A DNA stretch of 64,000 nucleotides from Elephas maximus indicus (GCF_024166365.1 NC_064834.1:52060001-52124000); one strand, 5' to 3'. Positions 32,324-44,545 are shown, numbered from the stretch's first letter. Notes: a model not told the origin generated them from the sequence alone. Translations and numbers: made by a program.

Positions 32324-33254
32324 TCATGAAAACCGGCATCCCATAAAAGTGAGCAACAGGGAAGTATCAAGGTTAAATCCAATTAAATTATTATAAGGAA
32401 AAGGAGACTAAGAAGCAGAATAACATTTCTGCAGACAATGAAAGCACACCAGAAACAGATTAAAACTATTACCTTGCTTCAAAACAAGTTTCAAAACACT
32501 CTAAAAAGCATACAAGTCATAAAAGAAGTCAGAAACAGAAAAAACTCAGGAATAAAATGACAGAACTCATGAAAGAATTAGAAATAAAAGAAAAAATTCA
32601 GAAATAAAAATTAAGTCAGGAATACCAGAGTGAATAAACACAATAGATAATGCCTTAAGAAAAACAGAAGGTGGAAAAGAAGGATTTTTCTTTTAAACCA
32701 AAAAGAAATTTAAAAAATTAGAAAGTTGCATATACTGAAGACAGGAAAAGAAGGTCTGGCATATGGATGGGCAATGGGAGATTCCGAAGAAGAAAACCAA
32801 AGTGAGGGAATAGAACACATACTAAAAACTATAATTCAATAAAAACTTCCAGAAATAGAAACCAGATTTAAAGCTGCATTTTGAAACAGCAAAGAATGTC
32901 CTAGTTTGGTGAATTGTAGGACAACACAAGGAGGCAAATGGCAAGTCTTTCAAGAGTGAAACATGACATCTAATGGCCACGTGAGCCCATCCAAAAGCCA
33001 GCCCTCACAGAAACTCTCTGGGATTTTATTTTGCTCTAGACCTTTGAAGAAATATGTTCCATATTTTTAAAAACTGAGCACCAAGTAATACATAATTCAT
33101 GAAACTAGGACATTCTTCTTTTCCTGTCCAGCATGTCCTTTTGCAGATTGCTGTTGTTGAAACAGAATAGCTTGCCTTTATTATTCTTTCCTTTATCCTA
33201 TTTCCTCTTGCCCCAAACCCTCTCCTTTCCTGAGTTCTACTTTTTTTTTTTAAT

Positions 33255-33670
33255 AGCATCCCAGCCATCCAGATTAAAAATCTCAGACTCAACTTTTGAC
33301 TACTTCTTCTCTCCCACTTACTAGCTCCAATCAGTTCCATCTATAAGTTCTGCTGATTGAGTAGGCCTCCAAAATATGTTTCATATCATCAGTCCCTTCT
33401 TTTCCAATCCTTTTGTCACTACCCTAGTCTAAATCCTTGTTACTTCTTGCCTGGACAATTGCAAGGGTTTCATATGTAATTTTCTGGTCTCCAGGATTGA
33501 GTCTCCCCTTTGATCCATTCTTTACCAAATTAACTCTCTTAAAAAAAAAAAAATTGATCATGTTATTCCTCTTTTCAGAAAAACCTTTGATGACTACCCT
33601 TGTAAAATAAAATACGGTGTCCCTAGCCTAGTATATGAGTTCTGCATGATTTGCCCTAACTCATCTTTCC
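33255..33670 (+). repeat. L2 LINE fragment, copy 1
   Basis: CATCCAGATTAAAAATCTCAG, GACTACTTCTTCTCTCCC, CCAATCAGTTCC, CTTGCCTGGACAATTGCAAGG, AATTGATCATGTTATTCC and GAGTTCTGCATGATTTGCCC follow L2 order. Confidence 0.6.
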
Positions 33671-33984
33671 GGCCTTATCTCTAATAAGCATGGTATGAAT
33701 TCAGGGGACCGAAGAGAAGAGCCACTGTCAACACACAAGGCATAAATGCATCTCCATGGAGACCACGTCAAAACATCAATATGTCACTGATATGATTAGT
33801 GCTCTCATTTCAAAGAATGCCTTTACTACCCTCAACCAGCCTAAGTGTACAGGCCATTGTGAAATTCACAGGTACTAAAAGTGAAAGGTTCATGCTTCTT
33901 GCCTGTCTATTTTTCTTTTTGAAACAATAGAAACAAACCTACTTTCTTTGGAAAATCAAGGAACCAAAGCACTAGGAAAATGTT

Positions 33985-34510
33985 TGGATCCACCCCCTAC
34001 TCTTTACATCCACTGCTATCAAATTGCCATCACCTCGCACTAGGACTACCACACTAGCCTTCTAAATGGTTCCCCCTGCTTCTAGCACCCCTCCAATCCA
34101 TTCTTCATACTGCAACCAGAGTAAATTTTTCTAAAATGTAGATTATATCACAACACTGTCTTGGTTAAAACTCTCCCATGGCTTCCCATTGCTCTTAGGA
34201 TAAAATCCAAACATGTTGAAGACCCTACCTGACCTAGTTTATTCTGCCTCTCTGGTCTCATTTCCAACTACTCAACTCTTTGATTACTGTGCCTCAGCCA
34301 TACAGGGATTATTTTTACTCTATAACCTGCCAAAATTAATTGTCCCTGCCTTTGGACCTTTGCATTTACTGTTCCTTCCACCTGTAATGCTTTTCCCTAA
34401 ATCCATGCTAAGATGGCTCTTTTCTATCCTTCAGGCCTCACTTCATATGTCACCTTCTCAGAAAGGCCTTTCATGACCATATAACTTAAGTCTTTCCTGA
34501 AGAAATTGTT
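33985..34510 (+). repeat. L2 LINE fragment, copy 2
   Basis: GCACTAGGACTACCACACTAGCC, ATACTGCAACCAGAGTAAA, CTCCCATGGCTTCCCATTGC, GACCCTACCTGACC, CTTTGGACCTTTGCATTTACTG, GTCACCTTCTCAGAAAGGCC. Its start repeats L2 positions already present in copy 1, so it is a separate insertion. Confidence 0.75.
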
Positions 34511-35145
34511 ATCTCTTCTCATCCTTTATGGAATCGTTAAATTGATTTTGTGTAATCAGTAATGATTTTTTTTTTAATTAGGCTTTCTTGAATACTAGTT
34601 CTGTTTCTCATATGTTCTAACACCATTGCTCTCTTCTGTCTCAAACTTCATTTGCCAAGTCCAATACTAAACATGAATACTACTACTTGAAATAAGGACT
34701 ATGGAAGAAAACCTCAACTTTAAGTCCTTACCTTATAAAGGGAAGTCCTTATTCCACCCTACCTCTTTCTTAACCTATTTTTCTATAGGTTCCATATGTG
34801 GTTTCATAACAGCCTTTGTGAAAATGCTTGGACTTTCTCAAGAATCTGTAGGTTCAAATGAGAAGACGTTGTGAAAAAGCTAAGGGACGTAGACTCTAGA
34901 AAAGCTCCTCAGCATGGCTGGCCCATTTAGGTTTTGGCCATTCCACACAAAATAGGCACACGGTTTGAAATTCCAACAACTCAGAGAAAGGTTGAATGGA
35001 TAACAGTTAAATCATACCTTAAAGTGAAGTTAAGGCTAAAAATGGGCGTCGGGGGTAAAACTCCACAAAGTTAAGGTAGGAAAAAAATAAATAGACTGAG
35101 ATCCTATAAACTGCACTAGCCAAGCCTATTCACGACTAGAATTTA
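34511..35145. other. Unassigned DNA
   Basis: Nothing recognised. Confidence 0.3.
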
Positions 35146-35149
35146 GTTT

Positions 35150-35372
35150 TGTCATGCAATGTAGCACTGTGGTTAAAATAACAAGCTCCGTCACTTAACA
35201 ACTGTGCGGGCCTGAGCACCTCTAAACCTTGGTTTCTTCATCAATAAATTAGGGCAATAATAATAATGTATCTCTCATAGAGTTGTGAGAATTAAATGGC
35301 TTAATTCATGTAAACTCCTCTATAGTGGAATAGGAATTGCTCAGTACATTTTATTTACTACTATGAATTATA
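35150..35372 (-). repeat. MIR
   Basis: Antisense MIR: AAGCTCCGTCACTTAACAACTG, CCTTGGTTTCTTCATCAATAAATTAGGG and CATAGAGTTGTGAGAATTAAATGG. Confidence 0.7.
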
Positions 35373-35374
35373 TG

Positions 35375-36485
35375 TTCTCCAACTTTATTCATTTCCGTGG
35401 TTTCAAATTTTATTCTTTAATTCCTCAAACTTTTAAAAAAAATTAAAGTTCTTTTTGACTATATAAAGACCTTGTCTTGGCTAGACTAAAGAAAGGACTT
35501 TTTCATATTTGAGTCAGGATAGCCAGGGGTGTAAGAGTATATTGAGACACACACGTGGGGATGGAAGCCGCTATCCATGTTTATATAGCCTTCTGAGACT
35601 ATGTAAGCTCTAATATATGGGAAAAAGAGCAACCAAAAGCACTAAGCACAATAGGTACTCTTATGTCCCAGTGTGAACGTAAAGAAATGCTTATATAGAT
35701 GTGAGTTATAAAATATGGCCAGAGATGAATAAAGGTCATGATGTACAAACAAAACTACCATCTCCTGGAATATGCTCAACAGTTTCCTCACAGTCTAAAG
35801 GTGAAAGACAATCTTACTGGGAAATAGGGGGAAGAAAAAAAGATAAATATTCTAGCCTAGTGAAAAAGTAGAAGACAAAAAGTTGGAGACACAGTCTATT
35901 GAGAGAGAACAGTACTTACCTAAAGATATGTGATGAATTTAAACTCATTCTGTGAGAATTAAAGCTGGTACTTGTAAAATCTTATAAGTGGTGGGGGTGG
36001 GGAGGGAGAATAAATCCATATCAACAGGAGAAAACAAGAAAGCATCACCAGCCTGTGAGAAATGATAAGGGGATTTGCAAAGACAAAAAGTAGTCTAGGT
36101 AATCGTAAAGAGTGGCTGAAGTGGGAAAGAAATGAAAAGTGCTCTAAGTTTATTATCTTATTCAGGAAAACTATGAAGATACTGATTAACTTTAGATGTT
36201 AATAGAAATATATGAATTAAATATGCAGCTTAAAATTTAATGATAAACACTACAGAAGAAGATTAAGATAGATAAGTTCTAAAAAAAAACTACAGGAGAC
36301 TCATGGAGCTGACTTATGAGAAGCGATGATGATGAAAGAACATGAATTCATAGTAAGTGGGTAACAAAATAAGACTGGTGGATACATCCAAACTTATTGG
36401 TTATCACCAAAAATGTGATGAATTAAATTCTCATGTTAAAGGACAGACTCTTGGATTGGGCTGAAAATAAAAACTCTTAATTTAT
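35375..36485. other. Unassigned AT-rich DNA
   Basis: No gene or repeat recognised with confidence. Confidence 0.3.
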
Positions 36486-36489
36486 AGTC

Positions 36490-36900
36490 ATGTGCTTTTT
36501 ATAAGATACATGCCTAAAGCAAAATGAAAAAAAGAAAAAACATTGAAAACAAAGGAATAAAAAAAATTATACCAGGTATACACTAATGAAAGGAAAGAAG
36601 GTAAAGATGAATTCAGACAAAAATAGATTTCAAGGCTAAAAACTTTAAATGGGACAGAGAGGGATATTTCATAACAATAAAAAGCCAAACCATCAAAAAG
36701 GTATAACTATCAAAAATTTTATACACTTAGCTTACAGCTTCAGAATTTTTAAATAAAAAAAGACAATTACAAAAAAGGAATCAAAAATTGTATGATCATC
36801 ATAAGAGACTTTAACATCTCCCAGAAATTCATAAACTAAGCAGATCAGAAATACATACAAGCAGTATGAAATCATGTTTATCTTATTATAGATACAGACA
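36490..36900 (+). repeat. Ancient L1 ORF2 endonuclease-region fragment
   Basis: AAAATAGATTTCAAGGCTAAAAAC, GAGGGATATTTCATAACAATAAAAAG and CATAAGAGACTTTAACATC parallel the EN region of L1 ORF2 (the last encodes a degraded GDFN step). Heavily decayed. Confidence 0.55.
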
Positions 36901-37790
36901 GTTACACATGGGTTAGTGTATACACATATATTTTATTGCCCTGTAAGCTGAGAGGATCTAGAAGCAACATTACTCCAGCAACAATGAGCATACCTAGTGT
37001 CCAGATCTTGGTTTCTAATACCATTTTTTCAATAAAAGAAACCAAGGCTCCTTGGAGAAACAGCTGGCTCTAGAACCAGGGCAGGAAACATACAAGATGA
37101 GCCTGGAGAATCTCATACTGCCAGAAAGTAAGAAAATGCTAAAAAAACTAAAATAATAATAAAAAAAAATTTGTCAAAGTGACACAGAAGTCAGCTGAAA
37201 GAGCTCCCGATGGCCAAAGCTGGAACAGCTTCAGCAACAAAAATAAAGTAGTATTGAAATATAGCCCAAAGTATAAAATAAATATCTACGAGTCCATATT
37301 GATATAAATAAATGATTGAATAAATTAGTAAGCGGAGTACAGATGAATCTCCCATGTAGAAGAGTTCCAAATAATTAATGTAGATACTCCATCCTCAAGG
37401 AGGTGGAGCATAACTCCCCATTTCTTAAGTGTGGGCTGCACATAGTGGTTTCCTTACAAAGATTACAGTATGGAAAGGGGAAAGAAGAGTAGCCTTACTG
37501 TTGCATGCAAACACTACTGATAAATACTATTTCAACTAGGTGATCAAGGTCCACATGAACAGTGATAAGTCATAGTGATATTATATACCCTTAATGTGAT
37601 GAAAATGGCACTCTACCGCTGTAGTCTTCCTCCCAAAAACATACAACCCCAACCTAATCATGAGAAAAACATCACACAAATCCTAAATGAGAGACATTCT
37701 ACAAAGTGCCTGATTAGTGCTCTTCAAAATGTTTAAGATCATCAAAAACAAGGAAAGTCAAGAAATAGTCACAGCCAAGAGTAGCCTATA
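36900..37790 (+). repeat. Ancient L1-type 3'-UTR repeat inside old L1
   Basis: CAAGGCTCCTTGGAGAAACAGC, AAGATGAGCCTGGAG, GATACTCCATCCTCAAGGAGG, GATCAAGGTCCACATGAACAG, GATGAAAATGGCACTC, CCAACCTAATCATGAG and GAGAGACATTCTACAAAGTGCC. The 13340-14005 region is an antisense relative. L1 coding remains flank it on both sides. Confidence 0.55.
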
Positions 37791-37839
37791 TTAGAAGCAA
37801 CTCTCAAAGTGAAAATATCTAAAAATTCTGGATAAAAGA

Positions 37840-38700
37840 TAAAAGCGTCTTTTTAAACGAATCTATGAGCTGAGTTTCTAGAAAAAAATGTAACTTATTA
37901 AGACTGGCTCAAGAAGAAATAAAAGCCCTGAATAATTCTATACCAGTAAGGAATTGAAACAATAGTTAAAAATCTTCCCAGAAAGAAAAAATCAAGTCCA
38001 GATGTTTTTACCAGCGAGTTCTAACATCCATTCAAAAGCCAAACAATTTGAATTTACATAAAGCAAACTTGAGTACAGAAAAGGATAGATCACTCCTCAA
38101 CTAATTTTGTGAATCTAGCAAAATCTTGATACCAAAACTTGACAAGGACTGTACAAAAAAGAAAAATTATAGGCCAGATTCACTCAATAACATGGGTGCA
38201 AAAACCTAATAAAATGTTAGAAAATCAAATCTAATAATGTACAAAAATGACAGTACATTATGGCCAAATTGGGTTTACCCTATGAATGCAAGTTTGGTTT
38301 AATATTAGAAAATCAATCAATATAATTCACCGTATTTGTATATCAAAGGAAGATAAATAGAGCCAATGAAATATAACAGTTCAGGAGCAGATTCACATGT
38401 AAATGAAAATTTGACTTATGATACAGCTGGTATCAAAGAGCAGTGGAAAAAGGATAAATAGATTTTTCAAAAAATAGCACTTGGTTATCCATAAAGAAAA
38501 TAAATTGGACTCTGACCTTATACCATACATAAAAATCAGTTCCAAGTGAATCTGAAATCTAAATGTAAAGAGCAAAACTATAATAATTTTAGAACACAAT
38601 ATAAGAAACTATCTTCATAACCTATGGGTAGGGAGGGATTTCTTAAACAAGGTAGAAAAGGTACAAGCCATAAGTGATAATGGTGATAATACTAATAATA
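37840..38700 (+). repeat. Ancient L1 ORF2 RT and C-terminal remains
   Basis: AAAGCCCTGAATAATTC, AAATCTTGATACCAAAACTTGACAAGG, AATTATAGGCCAGATTCACTC, GGGTTTACCCTATGAATGC, then AAAATCAGTTCCAAGTGAATC. Stops and shifts throughout. Probably the same old element as 36490-36900. Confidence 0.55.
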
Positions 38701-38965
38701 TCAGTAATAACACTGAATTTCATTGAATCTCAGATGCTAACAATTTTAAGATACACCACTATTTTAAGAAAGAAAAAACACTGGCAATGAAATGATGAGA
38801 TGATGTTTCTTTTTACTTAGAATTTTTAATCTCATACTATTATAGACTTATTTAAGTGCAGATTTTTATGTGTATGCATAAAAAAGAAAATTTAAGGAAG
38901 ATAAACTGGTTAAAATATTCCTAAACTTGTTTATGTAAAGAGTTTGACTCTTCCAAATAATTTTT

Positions 38966-41087
38966 TAAAAATAATTTTTATTGTGCTTTAAGTGAAAGTT
39001 AAGTCAGTCTCTCACACAAAAACCCACATACACCTTGCTACGCACTCCCAGTTACTCTCCCCCTAATGAGACATCCTGCTCTCTCCCTCCACTCTCTCTT
39101 TTCGTGTCCTTTTTGCCAGCTTCTAACCCCCTCCACCCTCTCATCTCCCCTCCAGGCAGGAGATGCCAACTTAGTCTCAAGTGTTCACCTGATCCAAGAA
39201 GCTCACTCCTCACCAGCACCCCTCTCCAACCCATTGTCCAGTCCAATCCATGGCTGAAGAGTTGGCTTCGGGAATGGTTCCTGTCCTGGGCCAACAGAAG
39301 GTCTGGGGGCCATGACCACCGGAGTCCTTCCAGTCTCAGTCAGACCATTAAGTCTGGTCTTTTTATGAGAATTTGAGGTCTTCATCCCACTGCTCTCCTG
39401 CTCCCTCAGGGGTTCTCTGTTGTGTTCCCTGTCAGGGCAGTCATCAGTTGTAGCCGGGCACCATCTAGTTCTCCTGGTCTCAGGATGATGTAGTCCCTGG
39501 TTCATGTGGCCCTTTCTGTTTCTTGGGCTCATAATCACCTTGTGTCCTTGGTGTTCTTCATTCTCCTTTGATCCAGGTGGGTTGAGACCAATTGATGCAT
39601 CTTAGATGGCTGCTTGCTAGCATTTAAGACCCCAGACGCCACTCTTCAAAGTGGGATGCAGAATGTTTTCTTAATAGATTTTATTATGCCAATTGACTTA
39701 GATGTCCCCTGAAACCATGGTCCCCAAATCCCTGCCCCTGCTACGCTGGCCTTCGAAGTGTTCAGTTTATTCAGGAAACTTCTTTGCTCTTGGTTTAGTC
39801 CAGTTGTGCTGACCTCCCCTGTATTGTGTGCTGTCTTTCCCTTCACCTAAAGTAGTTCTTACCTACTATCTACTTAGTGAGTACTCCTCTCCCACCCTCC
39901 CTCCCCCCTCCCGTAACCATAAAAGAATGTTTTCTTCTCAGTTTAAACTATTTCTCAAGTTCTTATAATAGTGGTCTTATACAATATTTGTCCTTTTGCA
40001 ACTGACTAATTTCACTCAGCATAATGCCTTCCAGGTTCCTCCACGTTATGAAATGTTTCACAGATTCCTCACTGTTCTTTATCGATGCGTAGTATTCCAT
40101 TGTGTGAATATACCATAATTTATTTATCCATTCATCCGTCGATGGGCACCTTGGTTGCTTCCATCTTTTTGCTATTGTAAACAGTGCTGCAATAAACATA
40201 GATGTGCATATATCTGTTTGTGTAAAGGCTCTTATTTCTCTAGGATATATTCCAAGGAGTGGGATTGCTGGATCGTATGGTAGTTCTATTTCTAACTTTT
40301 TAAGGAAGCACCAAATCGATTTCCAAAGTGGTTGTACCATTTGACATTCCCACCAGCAGTGTAGAAGTGTTCCAATCTCTCCACAGCCTCTCCAACATTT
40401 ATTCTTTTGTGTTTTTTGGATTAATGCCAGCCTTGTTGGAGTGAGATGAAATCTCATTGTAGTTTTGATCTGCATTTCTCTAATGGCTAATGATCGTGAA
40501 CATTTCCTCATGTATCTGTTAGCTACCTGAATGTCTTCTTTAGTGAAGTGTCTATTCATATCTTTTGCCCATTTTTTAATTGGGTTATTTGTCTTTTTGC
40601 AGTTGAGTTTTTGCAGTATCATGTAGATTTTAGAGATCAGGCGCTGGTCAGAAATGTCATAGCTAAAAACTTTTTCCCAGTCTGTAGGTAGTCTTTTTAC
40701 TCTTTTGGTGAAGTCTTTGGATGAGCATAAGTGTTTGATTTTTAGGAGCTCCCAGTTATCTAGTTTTTCTTCTATGTTCTTTACAATGTTTTCTATACTG
40801 TTTATGCCATGTATTAGGGCTCCTAACGTTGTCCCTACTTTTTCTTCCATGGTCTTTATCGTTTTAGATTTTATATTTAGGTCTTTGATCCATTTTGAGT
40901 TAGTTTTTGTGCATGGGGTGAGGTATGGTCTTGTTTCATTTTTTTGCACGTGGATATCCAGTTATGCCAGCACCATTTGTTAAAAAGACTGTCTTTTCCC
41001 CATTTAACAGACTTTGGAACTTTGTCAAATATCAACTGCTCATATGTGGATGGACTTATGTCTGGATCCTCAATTCTGTTCTGTTCT
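38966..41087 (-). mobile_element. L1 LINE, 2.1 kb, 5'-truncated, with TSD
   Basis: Antisense: the left end holds the ~1-kb 3' UTR (38966-39960) with AATAAA near the terminus (TTTTTATTGTGC on +), then the ORF2 end. The duplication AAATAATTTTT is at 38955-38965 and 41088-41098, so both ends are defined. Low divergence from the 60.5-61.4 kb copy suggests a relatively young insertion. Confidence 0.95.
39963..40949 (-). pseudogene. L1 ORF2 C-terminal fragment, 328 codons open
   Basis: Uninterrupted reading from [20 protein letters not shown] to DKYCIRPLL, covering the ORF2 region after the RT with the cysteine-containing end (CWRGCGEIGTLLHCWWECQM). Upstream, a shift in an A-run near 40940 puts the rest ([16 protein letters not shown]..., to 41087) in another frame. 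There is no EN or RT domain, so it cannot act alone. Confidence 0.85.
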
Positions 41088-41098
41088 AAATAATTTTT

Positions 41099-41480
41099 GA
41101 CTCCATCATTAGCATCTGTGTATTTCCACACAACAGTATTCTCTCTCCCATCAAGAATACAGGTGATGATGCATTTCTTACAAGAGTGCTCCCCAGTGTC
41201 TTCAGGATTTTCTTCCAAGTCACTGCCATCCATTTTGCAAATTGTGATGCTAACATTTGCTCAATCTTACAAGAAAGTGTCCATCCAAGGTTTTTAGGAC
41301 CTGCAGCCCATTGTCATGTAGTCTTTAAATAGTTTGTTGCTTGAAATGTCCAAGCTGTAGTTGTTCAGTAATAAAGTCAGGAGTGACAACCAAGTTCAGA
41401 CATGTGCAGGCAGTAACAACTACATCATGGCTTTTTGCCTGGCTGACAGGGATCATAAAATGCCATAAATTATAAGAGAT
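41099..41480 (-). other. Unidentified coding-like fragment
   Basis: The minus strand has [20 protein letters not shown] ... [19 protein letters not shown] (41099-41233) and, in another frame, KSHDVVVTACTCLNLVV (near 41400-41440). The composition is protein-like and not from a repeat I recognise. It could be a decayed processed pseudogene or chance. The L1 insertion cuts its downstream end. Confidence 0.25.
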
Positions 41481-41487
41481 GCTGCTT

Positions 41488-42006
41488 AGCTTCTTATGGC
41501 TGCTGAAACAAATGACCACTAACTTGGCGGCTTAAAACAACACACATTTATTTCCCAACAGTTTTGGAGGGCAGAATTCTGAAATCATTTTCTCTGGGCT
41601 GAGACCATGCTGTCGTAGGCAGGACTGCGCTCCTCCAGAAGCTCTAAGGCAGAATCTGTTTCCTTGCCTTTTCCATTTTCTAGAGCTGCATTCCTTGGCT
41701 CATAGCCTCTTCCTCCATCTTCAAATCCAGCAACATAACATCGTCAGATCTCTCTCTACTTCCATCGTCACATCGCTTTCTGCCTTCTGTCTTTGCAGTC
41801 GACTCTTCCTTTGCCTCCCTCTTATAAGAACATTTGTGATTACATTTAGGACCATCAAGAGGAAGCTAATACAAGGTAATCTTCCCATAAATTAACATCC
41901 TTAATTTAATCATAGCTGCAAAATCACTTTGGCCATATTAAGTAATATTTATGGGTTTGTACGGATTAGGACCTGGGTACCTTTGGGGGGCATTATTCAG
42001 CTTATC
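41488..42006 (-). repeat. LTR-like dispersed repeat, antisense copy
   Basis: TTCTTATGGCTGCTGAAACAAATG, GGCGGCTTAAAACAACACAC, TTTTGGAGGGCAGAATTCTG, CCTCTTCCTCCATCTTC and CTCTTATAAGAACATTTGTG follow, in reverse, the order of the elements at 17.5, 55.1 and 57.7 kb, as a different subfamily. Confidence 0.5.
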
Positions 42007-42054
42007 AAGGAGCTAAAATATGAAAAGTGTTTATCTAAGAATCAATTAAATATG

Positions 42055-42145
42055 TTAATGTCAATAATAGCCAACTTACATAGTAAGCCCTTACCTCAGC
42101 GTGCCAGGTACTGTTCTACCTATTTCACATATGTTTACTGATTCA
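42055..42145 (+). repeat. MIR fragment
   Basis: AGCCAACTTACATAGTAAGC, GCGTGCCAGGTACTGTTCTACC. Confidence 0.5.
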
Positions 42146-42204
42146 TTAAATTAAACATAGTGTAAGAAGACTATCCTTACTTATGATCAACTCCTGGAAA
42201 ATAA

Positions 42205-42292
42205 GCCACTGAAAACCCTGTGGAGCACAGTTCTACTCTGACACACATGAGGTTGCCACACCATGAGTTGGAATCAATTAGAAGGCAACTGG
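42205..42292 (+). mobile_element. AfroSINE-related 3' fragment
   Basis: GAAAACCCTGTGGAGCACAG, TTCTACTCTGACACACATGAGG and GAGTTGGAATCAATTAGAAGGC, like the subfamily at 4640 and 44343. Confidence 0.8.
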
Positions 42293-42825
42293 TTTAGAAT
42301 TTCCTAATGAAGAAAGGGAATTCTAAATAGAGGTTAAATACCATGAAAGAAAATCATTGCCACAAGTAATATTATTCAACATTAAACTGTGTCACCCAGG
42401 TATTGCTTACTTAAGTTGGTGCAGCCTTTCTGGTTCGTGCAAAGGCTTACACTCAGCTTTGGCTCCCTCCATTCACTACTACAGGGTTTTCAGGTTCTCT
42501 GTCTTTCCCTCCTTTGTCATCTATTTTCAAAAAGTTTTTCGCTATCTCATGCTTCTGCTTTCTGACCGCAGTATCCCTCTCTTTGAAAAAAAAAATACAT
42601 GGGACATTCAAGAGACGCTGAGAAGCTGAACAGGTGAGAGATACTATTTTCTTCTCTTTCTCATCTGAATTCCCAGGGAAGGAAACCTAATTGGCTCAGC
42701 TGGGGTCAGTACCAGTACCAGCTGCTATAGAGTAAATATCCACTCAATTATCATCATTCATGGGGAGGGGGCAGGGAGGCTGTCATGTGGTACAAAATCG
42801 CTGCCAGAGCCACCACGGGAGGTAA
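42293..42825. other. Unassigned DNA
   Basis: No gene or repeat recognised. Confidence 0.3.
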
Positions 42826-42827
42826 AA

Positions 42828-42993
42828 AAACCAAAGCCAAACCCGTTGCTGTCAAGTTGATTCTGACTTACAGCGACCCTATAGGACAGAGTAGAAGTGC
42901 CCCATTGGGTTCCCAAGGAGCAGCTGGTGGATTCAAACTGCCAGCCTTTTGGTTAGCAGGTGAGCTCTTAACCACTGAGCCACCAGGGCTCTG
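42828..42993 (-). mobile_element. AfroSINE, short form
   Basis: Antisense CCAAACCCGTTGCTGTCAAG, GACAGAGTAGAAGTGCCCC, GGATTCAAACTGCCAGCC and GAGCCACCAGGGCTC. Confidence 0.92.
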
Positions 42994-43049
42994 TAAAAGA
43001 GGTCATTATGAGAGAGGCAGACACTCCAAGAGTGGTCTATTAAAACTAT

Positions 43050-43860
43050 TATTTATAATCATTTAACAAACTTCCTGATAAACATTATCTGGTTACTTCC
43101 TAAGGATAAATTCTTAAAGGCGGAATTATTGGGTCAAAGTGTATTAGTATGCATAAAGTTTTTAATTCATGTTATCAAATTACTCACGAACAAGGTGGAT
43201 TAGTTCACACTCCTAACAGCAGTATATAATGTTACCATTAGAGAAAACACAATACCTTTGTCGCTATTTGGTCTCATTTTTTAAATTTTCACCAATTTAA
43301 TAAATTAAGGTGTTGTCTCATTGTTTTAATCTGTTTTTTTTTAATAATTAGTAAAGTTGAATATTTTAATGCTTCCTGAGTATTTTTATTTCTGTGTTTT
43401 TGAATAGCTTACCATATGAATTACCTATTTTTTAAATAGGCTTTTTTTTTTTTTAATTCTAGTGGTTTGTAATAGCTCTTTATATATTAAAGATATTTAC
43501 TTTTTAGCATGTATACTGAAAATATTTCTAGTTTCTGTTATTCTATTTTGTTTATAAACCCCCGAGCCCACTGCCATTGAGTCACTTCCGACTCATAGCG
43601 ACCCTACAGGACAGAGTAGAACTGGCCCATAGGGTTTCCAAGGAGCGCTTGGTGGATTCCAACTGCCAACATTTTGGTTAGCAGCCGCAGCACCTAACCA
43701 CAATGCCACCACCAGAGTTTCCAATTTTGTTTATAGAAGGGTTTTTTTTGTTTTTGTTTTGGACACCTGGTTAAATTTTAATTGATGCTTTTAACTAAAT
43801 ATTAATTGTCCTCAGATCAACTTTAATAATAGATTTTTAAAAATATTCTGGAGGACAAGT
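43050..43860 (-). repeat. Ancient L1M 3' region, antisense
   Basis: GCGGAATTATTGGGTCAAAG, CTCCTAACAGCAGTATATAATG, GTTGTCTCATTGTTTTAATCTG and GTAATAGCTCTTTATATATTAAAG are the antisense L1M ORF2 end. It continues on both sides of a nested AfroSINE. Confidence 0.65.
43557..43723 (-). mobile_element. AfroSINE in L1M, 12-bp TSD
   Basis: Antisense GAGCCCACTGCCATTGAGTC, GACAGAGTAGAACTGGCCC, GTGGATTCCAACTGCC and GCCACCACCAGAGTTTCC. The perfect duplication ATTTTGTTTATA is at 43545-43556 and 43724-43735. Confidence 0.94.
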
Positions 43861-43949
43861 GATTAAATATTAACAAATGAATTAATAAGTACTTAGTGAG
43901 TACAAAGTACCAAGCAAATATTCAATCATAGCAGCCTCCATTATACTAA

Positions 43950-44340
43950 AAATCTCTTTCCAGCCTCTTCTATTTACTACCATAGTTCAGCCTTTGTCTT
44001 TTCTCATTTGAATTCCTGCATCTGGTCCAAAATTGTCTTTGCCTTATCTAAGCCATCTTTCAGCACTGCCAAAAAATAATTTTTCTGATACACAAATTTT
44101 ATGTCACACATCTGCTTAAAACCTTTGATGGTTTCAGGTTCCCTTTGGGAAAAAAATCCAAAATCCTTAGTACAGGCCTGCACTAAGAGCAGTCTGGTGT
44201 ATCACCTGCACCCTACCTGATGTTTCTGGCCTTCCTCCTATATCCATGCCACACATACTCCAGCCACAGTACACTAATTACAGTTCTCCAAATGCACCTT
44301 GTTGCTTCATTGATTTGTAATACCTTTTGGTATTCCCTCT
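43950..44340 (+). repeat. L2 LINE fragment
   Basis: GTCCAAAATTGTCTTTGCC, CACATCTGCTTAAAACC, GGTTCCCTTTGGG and CCACACATACTCCAGCCACAG follow L2 order. Confidence 0.55.
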
Positions 44341-44342
44341 GT

Positions 44343-44545
44343 AGAGTCCCTGGATGGTGCAGTTAAGGCACTCAGCCGCTAACCAAGTTCAAGTCCACAG
44401 AGGGGCCTCAGAAAAAGGGTCTGGTGATCTAAAAAAAATGAAAAATCAGCCATTAAAAACCTTATGGAGCACAGTTCTACTCTGACATACATGGGGTCAC
44501 CATGAGTCAGGATCTACTTAATAGCACCTGGTGGTGGTGATGGTG
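44343..44545 (+). mobile_element. AfroSINE-related SINE, diverged subfamily
   Basis: GAGTCCCTGGATGGTGCAG head, GCTAACCAAGTTCAAGTCC, GTCTGGTGATCTAAA, GGAGCACAGTTCTACTCTGAC, GGGGTCACCATGAGTCAGG, ending AGCACCTGG then a GGT run. Confidence 0.82.

Larger units (their letters stand above)
31370..32950 (+). repeat. HAL1/L1M-like 5' and ORF1 region, broken
   Basis: 31370-31700 is a GC-richer lead (CCCCAAACTGGAAAATCCC and similar). 32350-32900 is purine-rich with AGAATAACATTTCTGCAGAC, GCTTCAAAACAAGTTTC and GACAGAACTCATGAAAGAATTAG, like the coiled-coil part of HAL1/L1 ORF1. It is broken by an antisense L1 tail and an AfroSINE. Family by resemblance only. Confidence 0.4.

Noticed and set aside
39035..39538. 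Open frames on both strands of 80-113 codons
   Set aside because: They lie in the L1 3' UTR. The same frames recur at 60830-61281 in the homologous UTR copy, so they reflect base composition, not genes.
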